Shown here one piece after another: positions 51,046-59,727 of a stretch of DNA of 64,000 nt; the first letter of the stretch is position 1; each line of letters opens with the position of its first letter. The stretch is from Lysobacter sp. Root916 (GTDB lineage: Bacteria > Pseudomonadota > Gammaproteobacteria > Xanthomonadales > Xanthomonadaceae), in contig NZ_LMJF01000011.1 in assembly GCF_001429785.1 (NCBI RefSeq), forward strand, positions 120,385 to 184,384, in the 5' to 3' direction. The position numbers and the translations under genes are program-made. The notes under the pieces were generated by a model. The model saw nothing but the letters and a program-made list of their open reading frames with translations. It was not told where the DNA came from and ran no database searches.

Positions 51046-51131
51046 GGCCGGTATCGCCGACCTCGCCGCCGCGGCGGTCGAGGTCGCGATCCTTACGCAA
51101 CCATTCCCCCGATCCACGGAAGCCATCGCCC

Positions 51132-52322
51132 ATGTCGCACCTCCCCCAGCTCCGCATCCCCGCCACCTACATGCGCGGCGGCACCAGCAAGGGCGTGTTC
51201 TTCCGTCTGGAGGATCTGCCCGCCGCGGCCCAGGTGCCGGGGGCGGCGCGCGATGCCCTGCTGCTGCGCGTGATCGGTTCGCCCGATCCCTACGGCAAGC
51301 ACACCGACGGCATGGGCGGCGCGACGTCCAGCACCAGCAAGTGCGTGATCCTGGCCAAGTCGGCGGTGCCCGAGCACGACGTCGATTATCTCTACGGCCA
51401 GGTCGGCATCTCGCAGTCCTTCGTCGACTGGAGCGGCAACTGCGGCAACCTCAGTTCCGCGGTGGGCCCGTTCGCGATCGCCGCCGGTCTGATCGATCCC
51501 GCGCGCGTGCCGCACGACGGCATCGCGATCGTGCGCATCTGGCAGGCCAACATCGGCAAGACCATCATCGCGCACGTGCCGGTCAGCAACGGCCAGGTCC
51601 AGGAGACCGGCGACTTCGAACTCGATGGCGTGACCTTCCCGGCCGCCGAGATCCAGCTGGAGTTCCTGGATCCGGCCGACGAAGGCGAGGGCGGTGGCGC
51701 GATGTTCCCCACCGGCAACATCGTCGACGAACTGGAGGTGCCGGGCGTGGGCACGCTGCGCGCGACCATGATCAATGCCGGCGTGCCGACCATCTTCCTC
51801 AACGCCACCGACCTGGGCTACACCGGCGCCGAACTGCAGGACGCGATCAACGGCGATTCCGCCGCGCTGGCCAAGTTCGAAACCATCCGCGCCCACGGCG
51901 CGGTGCGCATGGGCCTGATTGCGGACATCTCCGGCGCGGTGCAGCGCCAGCACACGCCCAAGGTCGCGTTCGTCGCGCCGCCGCAGGACTACACCTCGTC
52001 CGGCGGTAAGCGTATCGCCGCCGCCGACATCGACCTGCTCGCGCGCGCGCTGTCGATGGGCAAGCTGCACCACGCGATGATGGGCACGGCCGCGGTCGCG
52101 ATCGCCACCGCCGCCTCGGTGCCCGGCACCGTGGTGAACCTGGCCGCGGGCGGCGGCAACGACCGCGCCGCGGTGCGCTTCGGCCATCCTTCCGGGACCC
52201 TGCGCGTGGGCGTGGAAGCGCGTCAGGTCGACGGCGAGTGGGCCGTGACCAAGGCCTCGATGAGCCGCAGCGCGCGCGTGCTGATGGAAGGCTGGGTGCG
52301 CGTGCCCGCCGACTCCTTCTAA
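51132..52322 (+). CDS. prpF: 2-methylaconitate cis-trans isomerase PrpF
   Basis: A 396-residue protein of the PrpF/DUF453 family with a diaminopimelate-epimerase-like fold. It isomerises the trans-2-methylaconitate made by AcnD to the cis form. Family segments: IPATYMRGGTSKGVFFRLEDLP, DGMGGATSSTSKC, DWSGNCGNLSSAVGPFAI and GHPSGTLRVGVEA. The start at 51132 (MSHLPQLRIPA) fits the family length; the frame is open upstream to 51042 but arginine-rich there. It forms an operon with acnD. A GC hairpin lies just after the stop. Confidence 0.95.
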   Translation: MSHLPQLRIPATYMRGGTSKGVFFRLEDLPAAAQVPGAARDALLLRVIGSPDPYGKHTDGMGGATSSTSKCVILAKSAVPEHDVDYLYGQVGISQSFVDWSGNCGNLSSAVGPFAIAAGLIDPARVPHDGIAIVRIWQANIGKTIIAHVPVSNGQVQETGDFELDGVTFPAAEIQLEFLDPADEGEGGGAMFPTGNIVDELEVPGVGTLRATMINAGVPTIFLNATDLGYTGAELQDAINGDSAALAKFETIRAHGAVRMGLIADISGAVQRQHTPKVAFVAPPQDYTSSGGKRIAAADIDLLARALSMGKLHHAMMGTAAVAIATAASVPGTVVNLAAGGGNDRAAVRFGHPSGTLRVGVEARQVDGEWAVTKASMSRSARVLMEGWVRVPADSF

Positions 52323-52668
52323 GCAAGGGGCAAGCTAAGCAAGGGACAAGGCCGGCGGCGGGCGCCCGCGCCGCCGCCCGCTCTGGCCGGCCGTCGCCGC
52401 TGGGGCCGTTTACCCGCCGAGCGTGGCTGGGCCATGGCTGCGGTTCGGCGCTGCCGACCGGGCCGCGTTCCGGCACGACCGCTCGTCGTTTATGTCCACG
52501 GTATGTGTGGATTAAAAGTGTCATGGAGGTGGCGAGTAGCGGTATCCTCGCCGCCGTGCCCGCCGTGAGCTCGATCCGGCCGGGGCAAGGCCGGCGCCTG
52601 GGGACGAGCGCCGGTCGTCGATCCGCCAGTCATCACGGAAGTCGGTTTCATCGACAGGGAGAGGCAGC
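52323..52668. other. Gap before the effector genes, with a hairpin
   Basis: No gene seen. GGCGGCG (52354-52360) and CGCCGCC (52369-52375) form a strong GC stem after prpF, a likely transcript end without T run. The A/T-richer part about 52488-52530 (GTGGATTAAAAG) may hold the promoter of the effector pair. No CpxR-type GTAAA repeat was found. Confidence 0.45.
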
Positions 52669-54315
52669 ATGGCGCACGAGTTCATTCCGACCCAGTTGCA
52701 CGGCGGCGGCCGGGTCACCTTGGTGAAGTGGGAAGACGAGGCGCCGACCCAGCACGGCGACGATCTGCAGGCCAAGGCCTGGAACCCCAGCCATCCGCGC
52801 AAGGGCGTGGGCTTCTACGAGTCGACCATCGACTACATGCGCAACGACTGGGCGATCGAGCACATGTCGCCCACCAAAGCGTCGAAGGACGGCAAGCATC
52901 TGCTGCTGTTTCACAACGCCGCCACCGATACCTGGCATTCGGCCGACGCGCTGGACATCGATCACGCGCGCAAGTGGAAGGAGCATCTCACCGCGCTCAA
53001 GGTCGACAACTACGCCGACGCCAACCGCGCCTACAACGACGTCGGCAACCTGCGCCTGCTGCCGTCGCCGGTCAATCGCGCGCGCGAAAGTTTCGAGACC
53101 ATGCTGGAGGAGCACGGCAACGACTCCCCGCAGACCAAGGCCTGGGTCAAGAAGCATTTCGCCTTCGACCCCGACGCGGCCCATCCGGCCTACGACGCCG
53201 AGAGCGACCTGGCGCGGCGCACCGTCGCCACCACCGGCCGGGATTGGGATTCCAGCGAGGGCCGCAAAGGCCTCAGCTTCGACACCCGCGTGCTCGACAA
53301 ATGGTTCGACCACCAACTCAAGGAGAGCTACGCCGGCAGCGTCGAGATGACCAGCCCGACCACCGGCAAGGTCACCGCGGTGCCGTTGTTCCATTGCGCG
53401 GCGTCCGGCCAGCTATGCACGCGCGACGCCCTCGACATCGACCATGAGGTGCCGTTCGAGATCCTGGCCAAGGAGATGGTGAAGTACGCCGAGGGCGGCG
53501 TGGCGACCAAGGCCAACGCGCTGGACGCGTTCAACGAGACCAGCAACCTGCGCCTGGTCTCGCGCAGCGCCAACAGTTCGCACGAGTGGGAGCTGGACCA
53601 GTTCGGCAACTACCGCGACGACGAAGACCCGGAGTTGTCCGGCGAGTTCGACGATTTCATCGACGACGAAGTCGCGCCGATGCGGCTGGGCAGCGAATCG
53701 CGTTCGAACGCGGCGCCGCCGCTGGCCGCGTCGGCCGCGGCCGCGAGCCCGTCGCTCTCGACGCCCGCGTTCAACCCCTTGTCGTCCACGCCCTCGACGC
53801 CGGTGTTCAATCCCTTGTCGTCCACGCCCTCGTTCGCCGCGTCGCCGACGGTGGCCGCAGCGGCGACGGGCCTCGGCGGCGCGCCGTTCGGCGCGCCGCA
53901 GCCCAGCGCGCAGACGCAGCCCCCGGTGTCCGCGTTCGCGGCGGCCGTCGCGGCCGCGCCGCTGATGAACGACCCGCGCCATCCCGATCATCCGCTGTTC
54001 GCGCAGGCGCTGAAGTGCCTGCAGGCGGGGCCGGGCGCGAAGCTCGGCCCGACCCAGCAGGAGAACGCGGCCTCGTCGCTGGCCTGGGTGGCCAAGGCCA
54101 ACCAGATGACCGCGATCGATCAGGTGGCCTATAGCGAGGGCAAGTTGTTCGTGGTGCAGAACCCCAATTCGCCCGGGCGTCTGATCGCGTCGGCGGGGGC
54201 CGACCTGGCCGCCAGCCGCACCGTGGAGCAGAACACTTCCGTTATCGACAAGCTGCCCACGCCGGCCAAGGCGCCCGCGCCAGGGCAGGGCCAGCAGCAA
54301 CCGATGACTTACTGA
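52669..54315 (+). CDS. Double-HNH nuclease effector with XVIPCD type IV secretion signal
   Basis: A 548-residue protein without signal peptide. Two successive HNH (DUF1524-like) nuclease domains are visible: the first with H99 in DALDIDH and N127/N136 in NLRLLPSPVN, the second with H259 in DALDIDH and N293/N302 in NLRLVSRSAN. A low-complexity Ala/Pro/Ser linker with a repeated FNPLSSTPS follows at about 345-425. The C-terminal 100 residues match XVIPCD, the tail recognised by VirD4 of the Xanthomonadaceae T4SS: NDPRHPDHPLFAQALK, MTAIDQVAYSEGKLFVVQN, AASRTVEQN, then a Q-rich end. Predicted toxin injected into rival bacteria to cut DNA. Paralogue of the next gene. No immunity gene recognised nearby. 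Confidence 0.86.
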   Translation: MAHEFIPTQLHGGGRVTLVKWEDEAPTQHGDDLQAKAWNPSHPRKGVGFYESTIDYMRNDWAIEHMSPTKASKDGKHLLLFHNAATDTWHSADALDIDHARKWKEHLTALKVDNYADANRAYNDVGNLRLLPSPVNRARESFETMLEEHGNDSPQTKAWVKKHFAFDPDAAHPAYDAESDLARRTVATTGRDWDSSEGRKGLSFDTRVLDKWFDHQLKESYAGSVEMTSPTTGKVTAVPLFHCAASGQLCTRDALDIDHEVPFEILAKEMVKYAEGGVATKANALDAFNETSNLRLVSRSANSSHEWELDQFGNYRDDEDPELSGEFDDFIDDEVAPMRLGSESRSNAAPPLAASAAAASPSLSTPAFNPLSSTPSTPVFNPLSSTPSFAASPTVAAAATGLGGAPFGAPQPSAQTQPPVSAFAAAVAAAPLMNDPRHPDHPLFAQALKCLQAGPGAKLGPTQQENAASSLAWVAKANQMTAIDQVAYSEGKLFVVQNPNSPGRLIASAGADLAASRTVEQNTSVIDKLPTPAKAPAPGQGQQQPMTY

Positions 54316-54376
54316 CGGGTCCGCCCGCCGCCCGCCCGCCAAGGACGCCGATGCGTCACCGCCAAGGAGCCCAACC

Positions 54377-55855
54377 ATGCCTTTCGAAGACGTCACCCTG
54401 CAAAGCGGACAACACGTCACCCTGGTCAGCTGGGAGGACCTGAAGCCGACCCAGCACGGCGGTCGCCTGCAGACCACGCCCTGGACCAGTCAGGACACGC
54501 GCGAATCGCTGGCCTTCTACGACTCCACCGTCGAGTACATGCGCAACGACTGGGCGTTCAAGAACATGTATGCGCAGCCGGTCGAAACCGACCAGGGCCG
54601 GGTCGCGCTGTTCCACAACGCCACCACCGATACCTGGCACAGCATCGACGCGTTGGACATCGATCACGTCACGCCGTGGAAGCAGCACTGCGTCAACAAG
54701 GGCGTCGATAATCAGGCCGATGCCCACTACGCCTACAACGACGTCGGCAACCTGCGCATGCTGCCGGCGGTGGTGAACCGCGCCCGCGACAGCGCGGACC
54801 TGATCTACGCCACCCACGGGCCGAACTCGCCGCAATGGCAGAAGTGGGTCGACGAGCGCCTGGGTTTCGACACCAACGTCAACCATCCCGCGTTCGACGA
54901 AGACCGCGATCTGGCGCGACGCCACAAGACCACCATGGAAACGCCGTGGTCGGCCGATGAGGGGCGCAAGGGTCTGAGCTTCGATGCCCGCGTCGCCGGC
55001 AAGTGGTACGAGGCGCAGCTGGAACAGGCCTATGCGACCACGGTGCAGATCAAGAGCCCGACCACCGGCAAGATCAGCGACGTGCACCTGTTCAAATGCG
55101 ACGCTTCCGGCCAGCTGCTGACCCGCGACGCCCTCGACATCGACCATCGGGTGCCGTTCGAGATCCTGTCCAAGGAGATGATGAAGTACGCGCCGGACGG
55201 CGGCATCACCAAGGCCCATGCGGCGGACGCCTACAACGAAACCAGCAATCTGCGATTGGTCGGCCGCAGCGCCAACAGCGGTCACGAGTGGGAACTGGAT
55301 CGGCACGGCCAGTACCGCGACAAGGTCGAGATCAAGCCCATGCCCGGCGACTACCGTGAGGATCAGCTGACGCTGTCCCCCAGCATGCGCGATCAGATCC
55401 GCAGCACCATGCGCCAGACCTACGGCGGCATCGGCAGCCTGCAGGAAGGCGGCTTCGGCGGCCTGCCGTTGGGCGCGCCGCAGCAGCCGCAGGCGATCCT
55501 GCTCAACGACCAGCGCCATCCGGATCATCCGCTGTTCAACAACGCGCTCAAATGCGTGCAAGCCGAGTACAAGGCGCTTGCGCCGCAGCAGCAGGAAGTG
55601 CTGGCCTCGTCGGTGGCCTTGTTCGCCAAGCAGAATCACATGCCCGACATCTCGCGGGTGGTGAGTCACGAAGGCAATCTGTATGCGGTGCGCGATCATG
55701 GCTTCAGCGGCGCGCGCGACGTGGTGCTCCATCCCGAGCAGAACCTGCTCAACCGCACCCTGCAGCAGAACAGCCAGGAGATCGCGAATGTGGCCACGCC
55801 GACCCAGCAGGGTTGGCAGCAGGGCCAGCAACAGAACCGCGGCTTGGTCCAGTAA
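54377..55855 (+). CDS. Double-HNH nuclease effector with XVIPCD tail, paralogue
   Basis: A 492-residue paralogue of the preceding protein, 61 bases downstream in the same direction, so probably one transcript. Two HNH domains again: H97 in DALDIDHVTPWK with NLRMLPAVVN, and H257 in DALDIDHRVPFE with NLRLVGRSAN. The linker is short and glycine-rich. XVIPCD covers about residues 376-475 (NDQRHPDHPLFNNALKCVQA, MPDISRVVSHEGNLYAVRD, LNRTLQQNS) and is followed by a glutamine-rich tail. The nuclease part is strongly similar to the first copy while the linker differs, consistent with an old tandem duplication. Expected to be a DNase toxin delivered by the T4SS; catalytic residues look intact in both domains. 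Confidence 0.86.
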   Translation: MPFEDVTLQSGQHVTLVSWEDLKPTQHGGRLQTTPWTSQDTRESLAFYDSTVEYMRNDWAFKNMYAQPVETDQGRVALFHNATTDTWHSIDALDIDHVTPWKQHCVNKGVDNQADAHYAYNDVGNLRMLPAVVNRARDSADLIYATHGPNSPQWQKWVDERLGFDTNVNHPAFDEDRDLARRHKTTMETPWSADEGRKGLSFDARVAGKWYEAQLEQAYATTVQIKSPTTGKISDVHLFKCDASGQLLTRDALDIDHRVPFEILSKEMMKYAPDGGITKAHAADAYNETSNLRLVGRSANSGHEWELDRHGQYRDKVEIKPMPGDYREDQLTLSPSMRDQIRSTMRQTYGGIGSLQEGGFGGLPLGAPQQPQAILLNDQRHPDHPLFNNALKCVQAEYKALAPQQQEVLASSVALFAKQNHMPDISRVVSHEGNLYAVRDHGFSGARDVVLHPEQNLLNRTLQQNSQEIANVATPTQQGWQQGQQQNRGLVQ

Positions 55856-55866
55856 TCCGCGTCGTC

Positions 55867-55900
55867 GCCTGCGCCTGGCCGTTCACGGCTCGGCGCAGGC
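55867..55900 (+). terminator. Terminator-like stem after the effector pair
   Basis: GCCTGCGCC (55867-55875) pairs with GGCGCAGGC (55892-55900), and inside it GCCG/CGGC closes a TTCA loop. It starts 11 bases after the stop. Strong nested stem without T run. Confidence 0.6.
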
Positions 55901-55981
55901 CTGTTGCGCCGGGGCGAAACCCGGCTAACCACCGCCGCCGCATCCCATCCAATCCTGTAGACGCAACGCACCGGGATTGAG

Positions 55982-58234
55982 ATGACAACGAGTAAGCGCA
56001 GCACGCATGCCTGGGCATGCGGTGGATGGGTATTGCCGATGATGTTCGCCGGCGGCGCGCAGGCGGCCATCGCGATCGACGGCAAGGTCGACGAGGCGCA
56101 GTGGCAGCAGGCGCGCGCGTATCAGGACTTCAAGGTCACCGAGCCCTACCGCTTGGAAGCGCCGCCCGCCGGCGCGGGCACCACGGCGCGCCTGCTGTCC
56201 ACGCCGGAGGGCATCGCGGTGGCGTTCGAGCTGGAGCAGTCCAGCGCGTTCGCGCGGGTCAAACCGCGGCTGGAACGCGACCAGGACCGCGCCGCCGATC
56301 GCGTCAACGTCAGCATCGATTTCGACGGCGACGGTCGCACCGCCTACAGCTTCAGCGTCGACCGCGCCGGCTCGGTGCAGGACGGCGTGGTCGTCAACGA
56401 GAACGTACTGAACCTGGACTGGGACACCGACTGGTCCTGGGCGGTGAGCGAGACCGCCACCGGCTGGCAGGCCGAATTGCTGATCCCGTGGTCGGTGGCG
56501 ACCATGCGCGGCGCCGACGCCGCCACGCGCAAGATCAACGTCTACTTCAGCCGCACCCTGGGCAGCAACGGCGAGCGCCAGGCCACGCCGGCGGTGGCGA
56601 CCTCGCGCGGGCGTTTCGTGTCCGGCTTCGAGCCGATCGAAATCGCCCAGTACCGCAAGCCTTTGCTGCACTTCTGGCCTTACCTGACCGCCCACCACGA
56701 CCTGATCGACGGCCGCACCCGCTACAACGCCGGCGTCGATGTGTTCTGGAAGCCTTCGCCGATCTTCCAGCTCAGCGCCACCGTCAATCCGGATTTCGGC
56801 CAGGTCGAGTCCGACGATCTGGTGATCAACTTCGACGCGGTCGAGACCTTCTACAGCGACCGCCGCCCGTTCTTCACCGAGAACCAGAGCATCTTCGATC
56901 TGACCACGCCCGACGCGGGACGCCTGATCCACACCCGCCGCATCGGCGGCGACGCCGACGACGGCTCCGGCGCCAGCGACATCGACGCCGCGCTCAAGCT
57001 CAACGGTTCGGTCGGCGCGCTGGGCTACGGCCTGCTCGCGGCCAGCGAGGACGGCGAGGCCGGTCGCGATTTCTATGCGGCGCGCTTGCAGTACCCGCTG
57101 CGCCCGGGGCTGAACCTGGGTTGGTTGGGCAGCCTGGTGCAACGGCCCCATCGCGATCGCGAGGCGCAGGTGCAGGCGCTGGATCTGAGCTGGAAACCGA
57201 ACGACCGATTGATCGTCAACGCCCAGGCCCTGGCCAGTTTCATCGACCAGGCCGGACGCAGCAGCGACGACAGCGGCGCCTGGCTGCGCATCAATTGGAC
57301 GCCGTCGAACCGCTGGCGCTACGAGTTGGAGCTCACCCACTTCGGCGACCGGCTCGACTTCAACGACCTCGGTTTCCAGCGCCGCGCCAGCCTCAACGAA
57401 ATGGAGGCGACCGCGGTGTATCTGCACCGGATCGAGGATGCGGCCTCGAAACTCGGCAGCGCGCGCTGGTCGGCCGAACTGCAGGCGCGCAGCAACGACC
57501 GCGGCGACCGTCTGCCGACCTATCTGCTGCTGGGCGGCAACCTCAACTTCCGCAACGGCGACCTGATTTACCTTGAGGCCAGCCTGATCAGCGACGGCGC
57601 GGACGACCTGATCTCGCGCGGCAACGGACTGTGGCGGCGCTCGGGCCGCTACGACGCCGAGGTCGGCTACAGCAGCCGCCGCTACGGCGACTGGTCGCTG
57701 GGCGCCTCGATCGAACTGTCGCCGCGCGGGCTGAGCGCGCGCCCGACCCAGGAAGTGGTGCTCAGCGCCAACTGGTATCCCAGCGACGCCTTCAACGCCT
57801 CGTTCGAGTTCGGCCCGGACCGCGGCGAGGACTGGCTGATCTGGGAAGGCGGGCGCAATTTCGGCCGCTACGCGCGCCGTGGCGACTTCGCCAGCCTCGG
57901 TCTGAGCTGGTTCCCGGGCCAGCGCCACGAGCTGCGCCTGAAGTCGGAGTGGGTGGCGGTGCGCGGCAGCCGCGGCCAACGCTACCGGCTGCAGCCTTCG
58001 GGCCGGATGGCCGCCAGCGGCCAGGCGCTGCCGGACTTCGACGTCAACAACTTCGGCCTGCAGCTGCGCTACCGCTATCTGCTGGGGCCGCAGTCGGACG
58101 TGTTCCTGGCCTATTCGCGCGGCGGCTACCGGCGTCAGGAGCGCGACTGGATCGGCGGCGGCGCCCTGTTCGACGACGCCCTGGGGCTGCGCGACGCCGA
58201 CCAGCTGCTGGCCAAGATCCGCTACCGGTTCTAG
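55982..58234 (+). CDS. DUF5916 outer-membrane protein with CBM9-like N-terminus
   Basis: A 750-residue exported protein. Signal peptide to about residue 28; a CBM9-like sandwich at about 30-215 (IDGKVDEAQWQQA, then VAFELEQS and NVSIDFDGDGRTAYSFSVDRAG); from about 225 on, the DUF5916 region, which reads as alternating beta strands ending in the outer-membrane signature RYRF. Such proteins are common in Xanthomonadaceae and Bacteroidetes and are predicted outer-membrane barrels; ligand unknown. It precedes the ECF sigma operon by about 60 bases in the same direction, and the two may be connected. Confidence 0.85.
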   Translation: MTTSKRSTHAWACGGWVLPMMFAGGAQAAIAIDGKVDEAQWQQARAYQDFKVTEPYRLEAPPAGAGTTARLLSTPEGIAVAFELEQSSAFARVKPRLERDQDRAADRVNVSIDFDGDGRTAYSFSVDRAGSVQDGVVVNENVLNLDWDTDWSWAVSETATGWQAELLIPWSVATMRGADAATRKINVYFSRTLGSNGERQATPAVATSRGRFVSGFEPIEIAQYRKPLLHFWPYLTAHHDLIDGRTRYNAGVDVFWKPSPIFQLSATVNPDFGQVESDDLVINFDAVETFYSDRRPFFTENQSIFDLTTPDAGRLIHTRRIGGDADDGSGASDIDAALKLNGSVGALGYGLLAASEDGEAGRDFYAARLQYPLRPGLNLGWLGSLVQRPHRDREAQVQALDLSWKPNDRLIVNAQALASFIDQAGRSSDDSGAWLRINWTPSNRWRYELELTHFGDRLDFNDLGFQRRASLNEMEATAVYLHRIEDAASKLGSARWSAELQARSNDRGDRLPTYLLLGGNLNFRNGDLIYLEASLISDGADDLISRGNGLWRRSGRYDAEVGYSSRRYGDWSLGASIELSPRGLSARPTQEVVLSANWYPSDAFNASFEFGPDRGEDWLIWEGGRNFGRYARRGDFASLGLSWFPGQRHELRLKSEWVAVRGSRGQRYRLQPSGRMAASGQALPDFDVNNFGLQLRYRYLLGPQSDVFLAYSRGGYRRQERDWIGGGALFDDALGLRDADQLLAKIRYRF

Positions 58235-58296
58235 GCCGGGGGACGGCGCCCGCACATCCGGGCTAACCGATCGCGGGGTGGGTGCATCCTAAGGGG

Positions 58297-58890
58297 ATGG
58301 ACGGCGGCGACCCACCCTTGGACAGCGCAGCGCAATCGGCGGTGGCACGCGCACGCGCCGGCGACGAGCGCGCGTTCCGCGGGCTGGTGGACGCGCACGC
58401 GCGGCCGCTGTTCCAGTTGTGCTTCCGCATCACCCGCGACGCCGCGTTGGCCGAGGACGCGGTGCAGGAGGCGTTCTACAAGGCCTGGCGCGGCCTGGCC
58501 GGCTACGACGGCCGCGCCGCGTTCTCGACCTGGCTGCACCGGATCGCGGTGAACGCGGCGCTGGAGCAACTGCGCCGCGACGCCCGCCATCGCCAGGACG
58601 GCCCCGCCGCCCATCCGGAGGACGAGGAAGGGGCGGATTTCCTGGCCGCGCTGCCCGACGACGCGCCGGATCCGGAGGCGCGCGCCTCCGGCGTGCAGAT
58701 CGGCCTGCGCATCGACCGCCAGATGCAGCGCCTGAGTCCGTCCGAGCGCGCCGCTTTCGTCCTGCGTCATTGGGAAGGCGAACCGCTGGAGCGGATCGCC
58801 GAAACCCTGGGTATGAATACCGGCCAGTGCAAGCAGGCCATCTTCCGCGCGGTGCGCAAATTGCGCGACGCACTGGAAACCTTGAGGTAA
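58297..58890 (+). CDS. ECF RNA polymerase sigma factor
   Basis: A 197-residue (or 202 from GTG 58282) extracytoplasmic-function sigma factor: region 2 at about residues 18-88 (FQLCFRITRDAALAEDAVQE then YKAWRGLAGYDGRAAFSTWLHRIA) and region 4 at about 135-190 (MQRLSPSERAAFVLRHWEGEPLE then IAETLGMNTGQCKQAIFRAVRKL). It lacks the C-terminal extension of the ECF41 factor. Three bases after its stop begins a single-membrane-span protein that is probably its anti-sigma factor, followed by HEAT and ankyrin genes in one operon. The signal and regulon are unknown. Confidence 0.92.
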   Translation: MDGGDPPLDSAAQSAVARARAGDERAFRGLVDAHARPLFQLCFRITRDAALAEDAVQEAFYKAWRGLAGYDGRAAFSTWLHRIAVNAALEQLRRDARHRQDGPAAHPEDEEGADFLAALPDDAPDPEARASGVQIGLRIDRQMQRLSPSERAAFVLRHWEGEPLERIAETLGMNTGQCKQAIFRAVRKLRDALETLR

Positions 58891-58893
58891 GCC

Positions 58894-59727
58894 ATGTCCA
58901 TCCGCGACGACGACCTGATCCTGTACCACTACCGCGACGGCCTGGCGCCGGAGCGTCTGCGCGAGATCGCGTCCGCGCTGGCCGCCTCGCCCGAGCTCGC
59001 CGCGCGCTATCAGCGCCTGCGCCAGCTGTTGGCCGCGGCCGACGCCGACGCGCTGCCGCCCTACGATCCGGACCTGGAAGCGCGGCTGTGGCAGCGCCTG
59101 CAGCCGCGTCTGGCCGAGGCGCCGGCGGCGGCCACCGCGTCGGCGCCGCGCGCGACCGCGCGCGCGCATGCGCGGCCACGCCGCCGTCTGCGCGCCTGGG
59201 GCGCCGGCCTGGCCGCGACCGCGGCGCTGGCGCTGGCGATCTATCTGCCGTTCGCAGGCCGCGACCCGATGCCGCCGGCCGAGCCGGTCGCGGCCCAGCC
59301 CGCCGCGCCCGTGCCCGCGCGCGCGCCGGAGGGCGCCGGCAACGACCGCGCCGACCGCGTGCTCGACGCCTACGTGGCCGGACATCTGCGCAGCACCGAA
59401 GGCCTGTTGCTGAGCGTGGTCAACAACGAGGGCGGGGCGCTGGCGCCGATGGATCCGGCCTATGTGCGCGATCTGGTCGACGACAACCGTCTCTATGCCG
59501 CCGCCGCGGCCGAGCGCGGCGACCGCGCGCTGGCCGGCTTCCTGCATTCGCTGGAGCCGACCCTGATCGAACTGGCTAACCGAACGCCCGCCGCGGGCGT
59601 CGAACAAGAAAACGCGCTGCGCGACTATGTCGACGGCAGCGATCTGGTGTTCCAGGTGCGCGCGGTCGAAGCGCGTTTGCAACAGCGCAGCGGCAGCGCC
59701 GCCGCGCAGGAAGGAGCGACGACATGA
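58894..59727 (+). CDS. Putative membrane anti-sigma factor
   Basis: A 277-residue single-span membrane protein. The cytoplasmic N-terminal about 70 residues (DDDLILYHYRDGLAPERLREI) look like an anti-sigma domain without the zinc HxxxCxxC motif; one hydrophobic helix lies at about residues 101-122; the remaining 150 residues are periplasmic with an Ala/Pro linker and a helical domain. It directly follows the ECF sigma gene and overlaps the HEAT gene by 4 bases. The anti-sigma role is inferred from position and layout, since the N-terminal sequence is not a recognised family to me. Confidence 0.75.
   Translation: MSIRDDDLILYHYRDGLAPERLREIASALAASPELAARYQRLRQLLAAADADALPPYDPDLEARLWQRLQPRLAEAPAAATASAPRATARAHARPRRRLRAWGAGLAATAALALAIYLPFAGRDPMPPAEPVAAQPAAPVPARAPEGAGNDRADRVLDAYVAGHLRSTEGLLLSVVNNEGGALAPMDPAYVRDLVDDNRLYAAAAAERGDRALAGFLHSLEPTLIELANRTPAAGVEQENALRDYVDGSDLVFQVRAVEARLQQRSGSAAAQEGATT

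Noticed and set aside
48472-51126. 884-residue open frame opposite acnD
   Set aside because: Antisense shadow; acnD is unmistakable on the plus strand.
53760-53840. Tandem DNA repeat in the first effector as a repeat element
   Set aside because: The repeated FNPLSSTPS coding segment is part of a low-complexity linker inside the gene, not a mobile or intergenic repeat.
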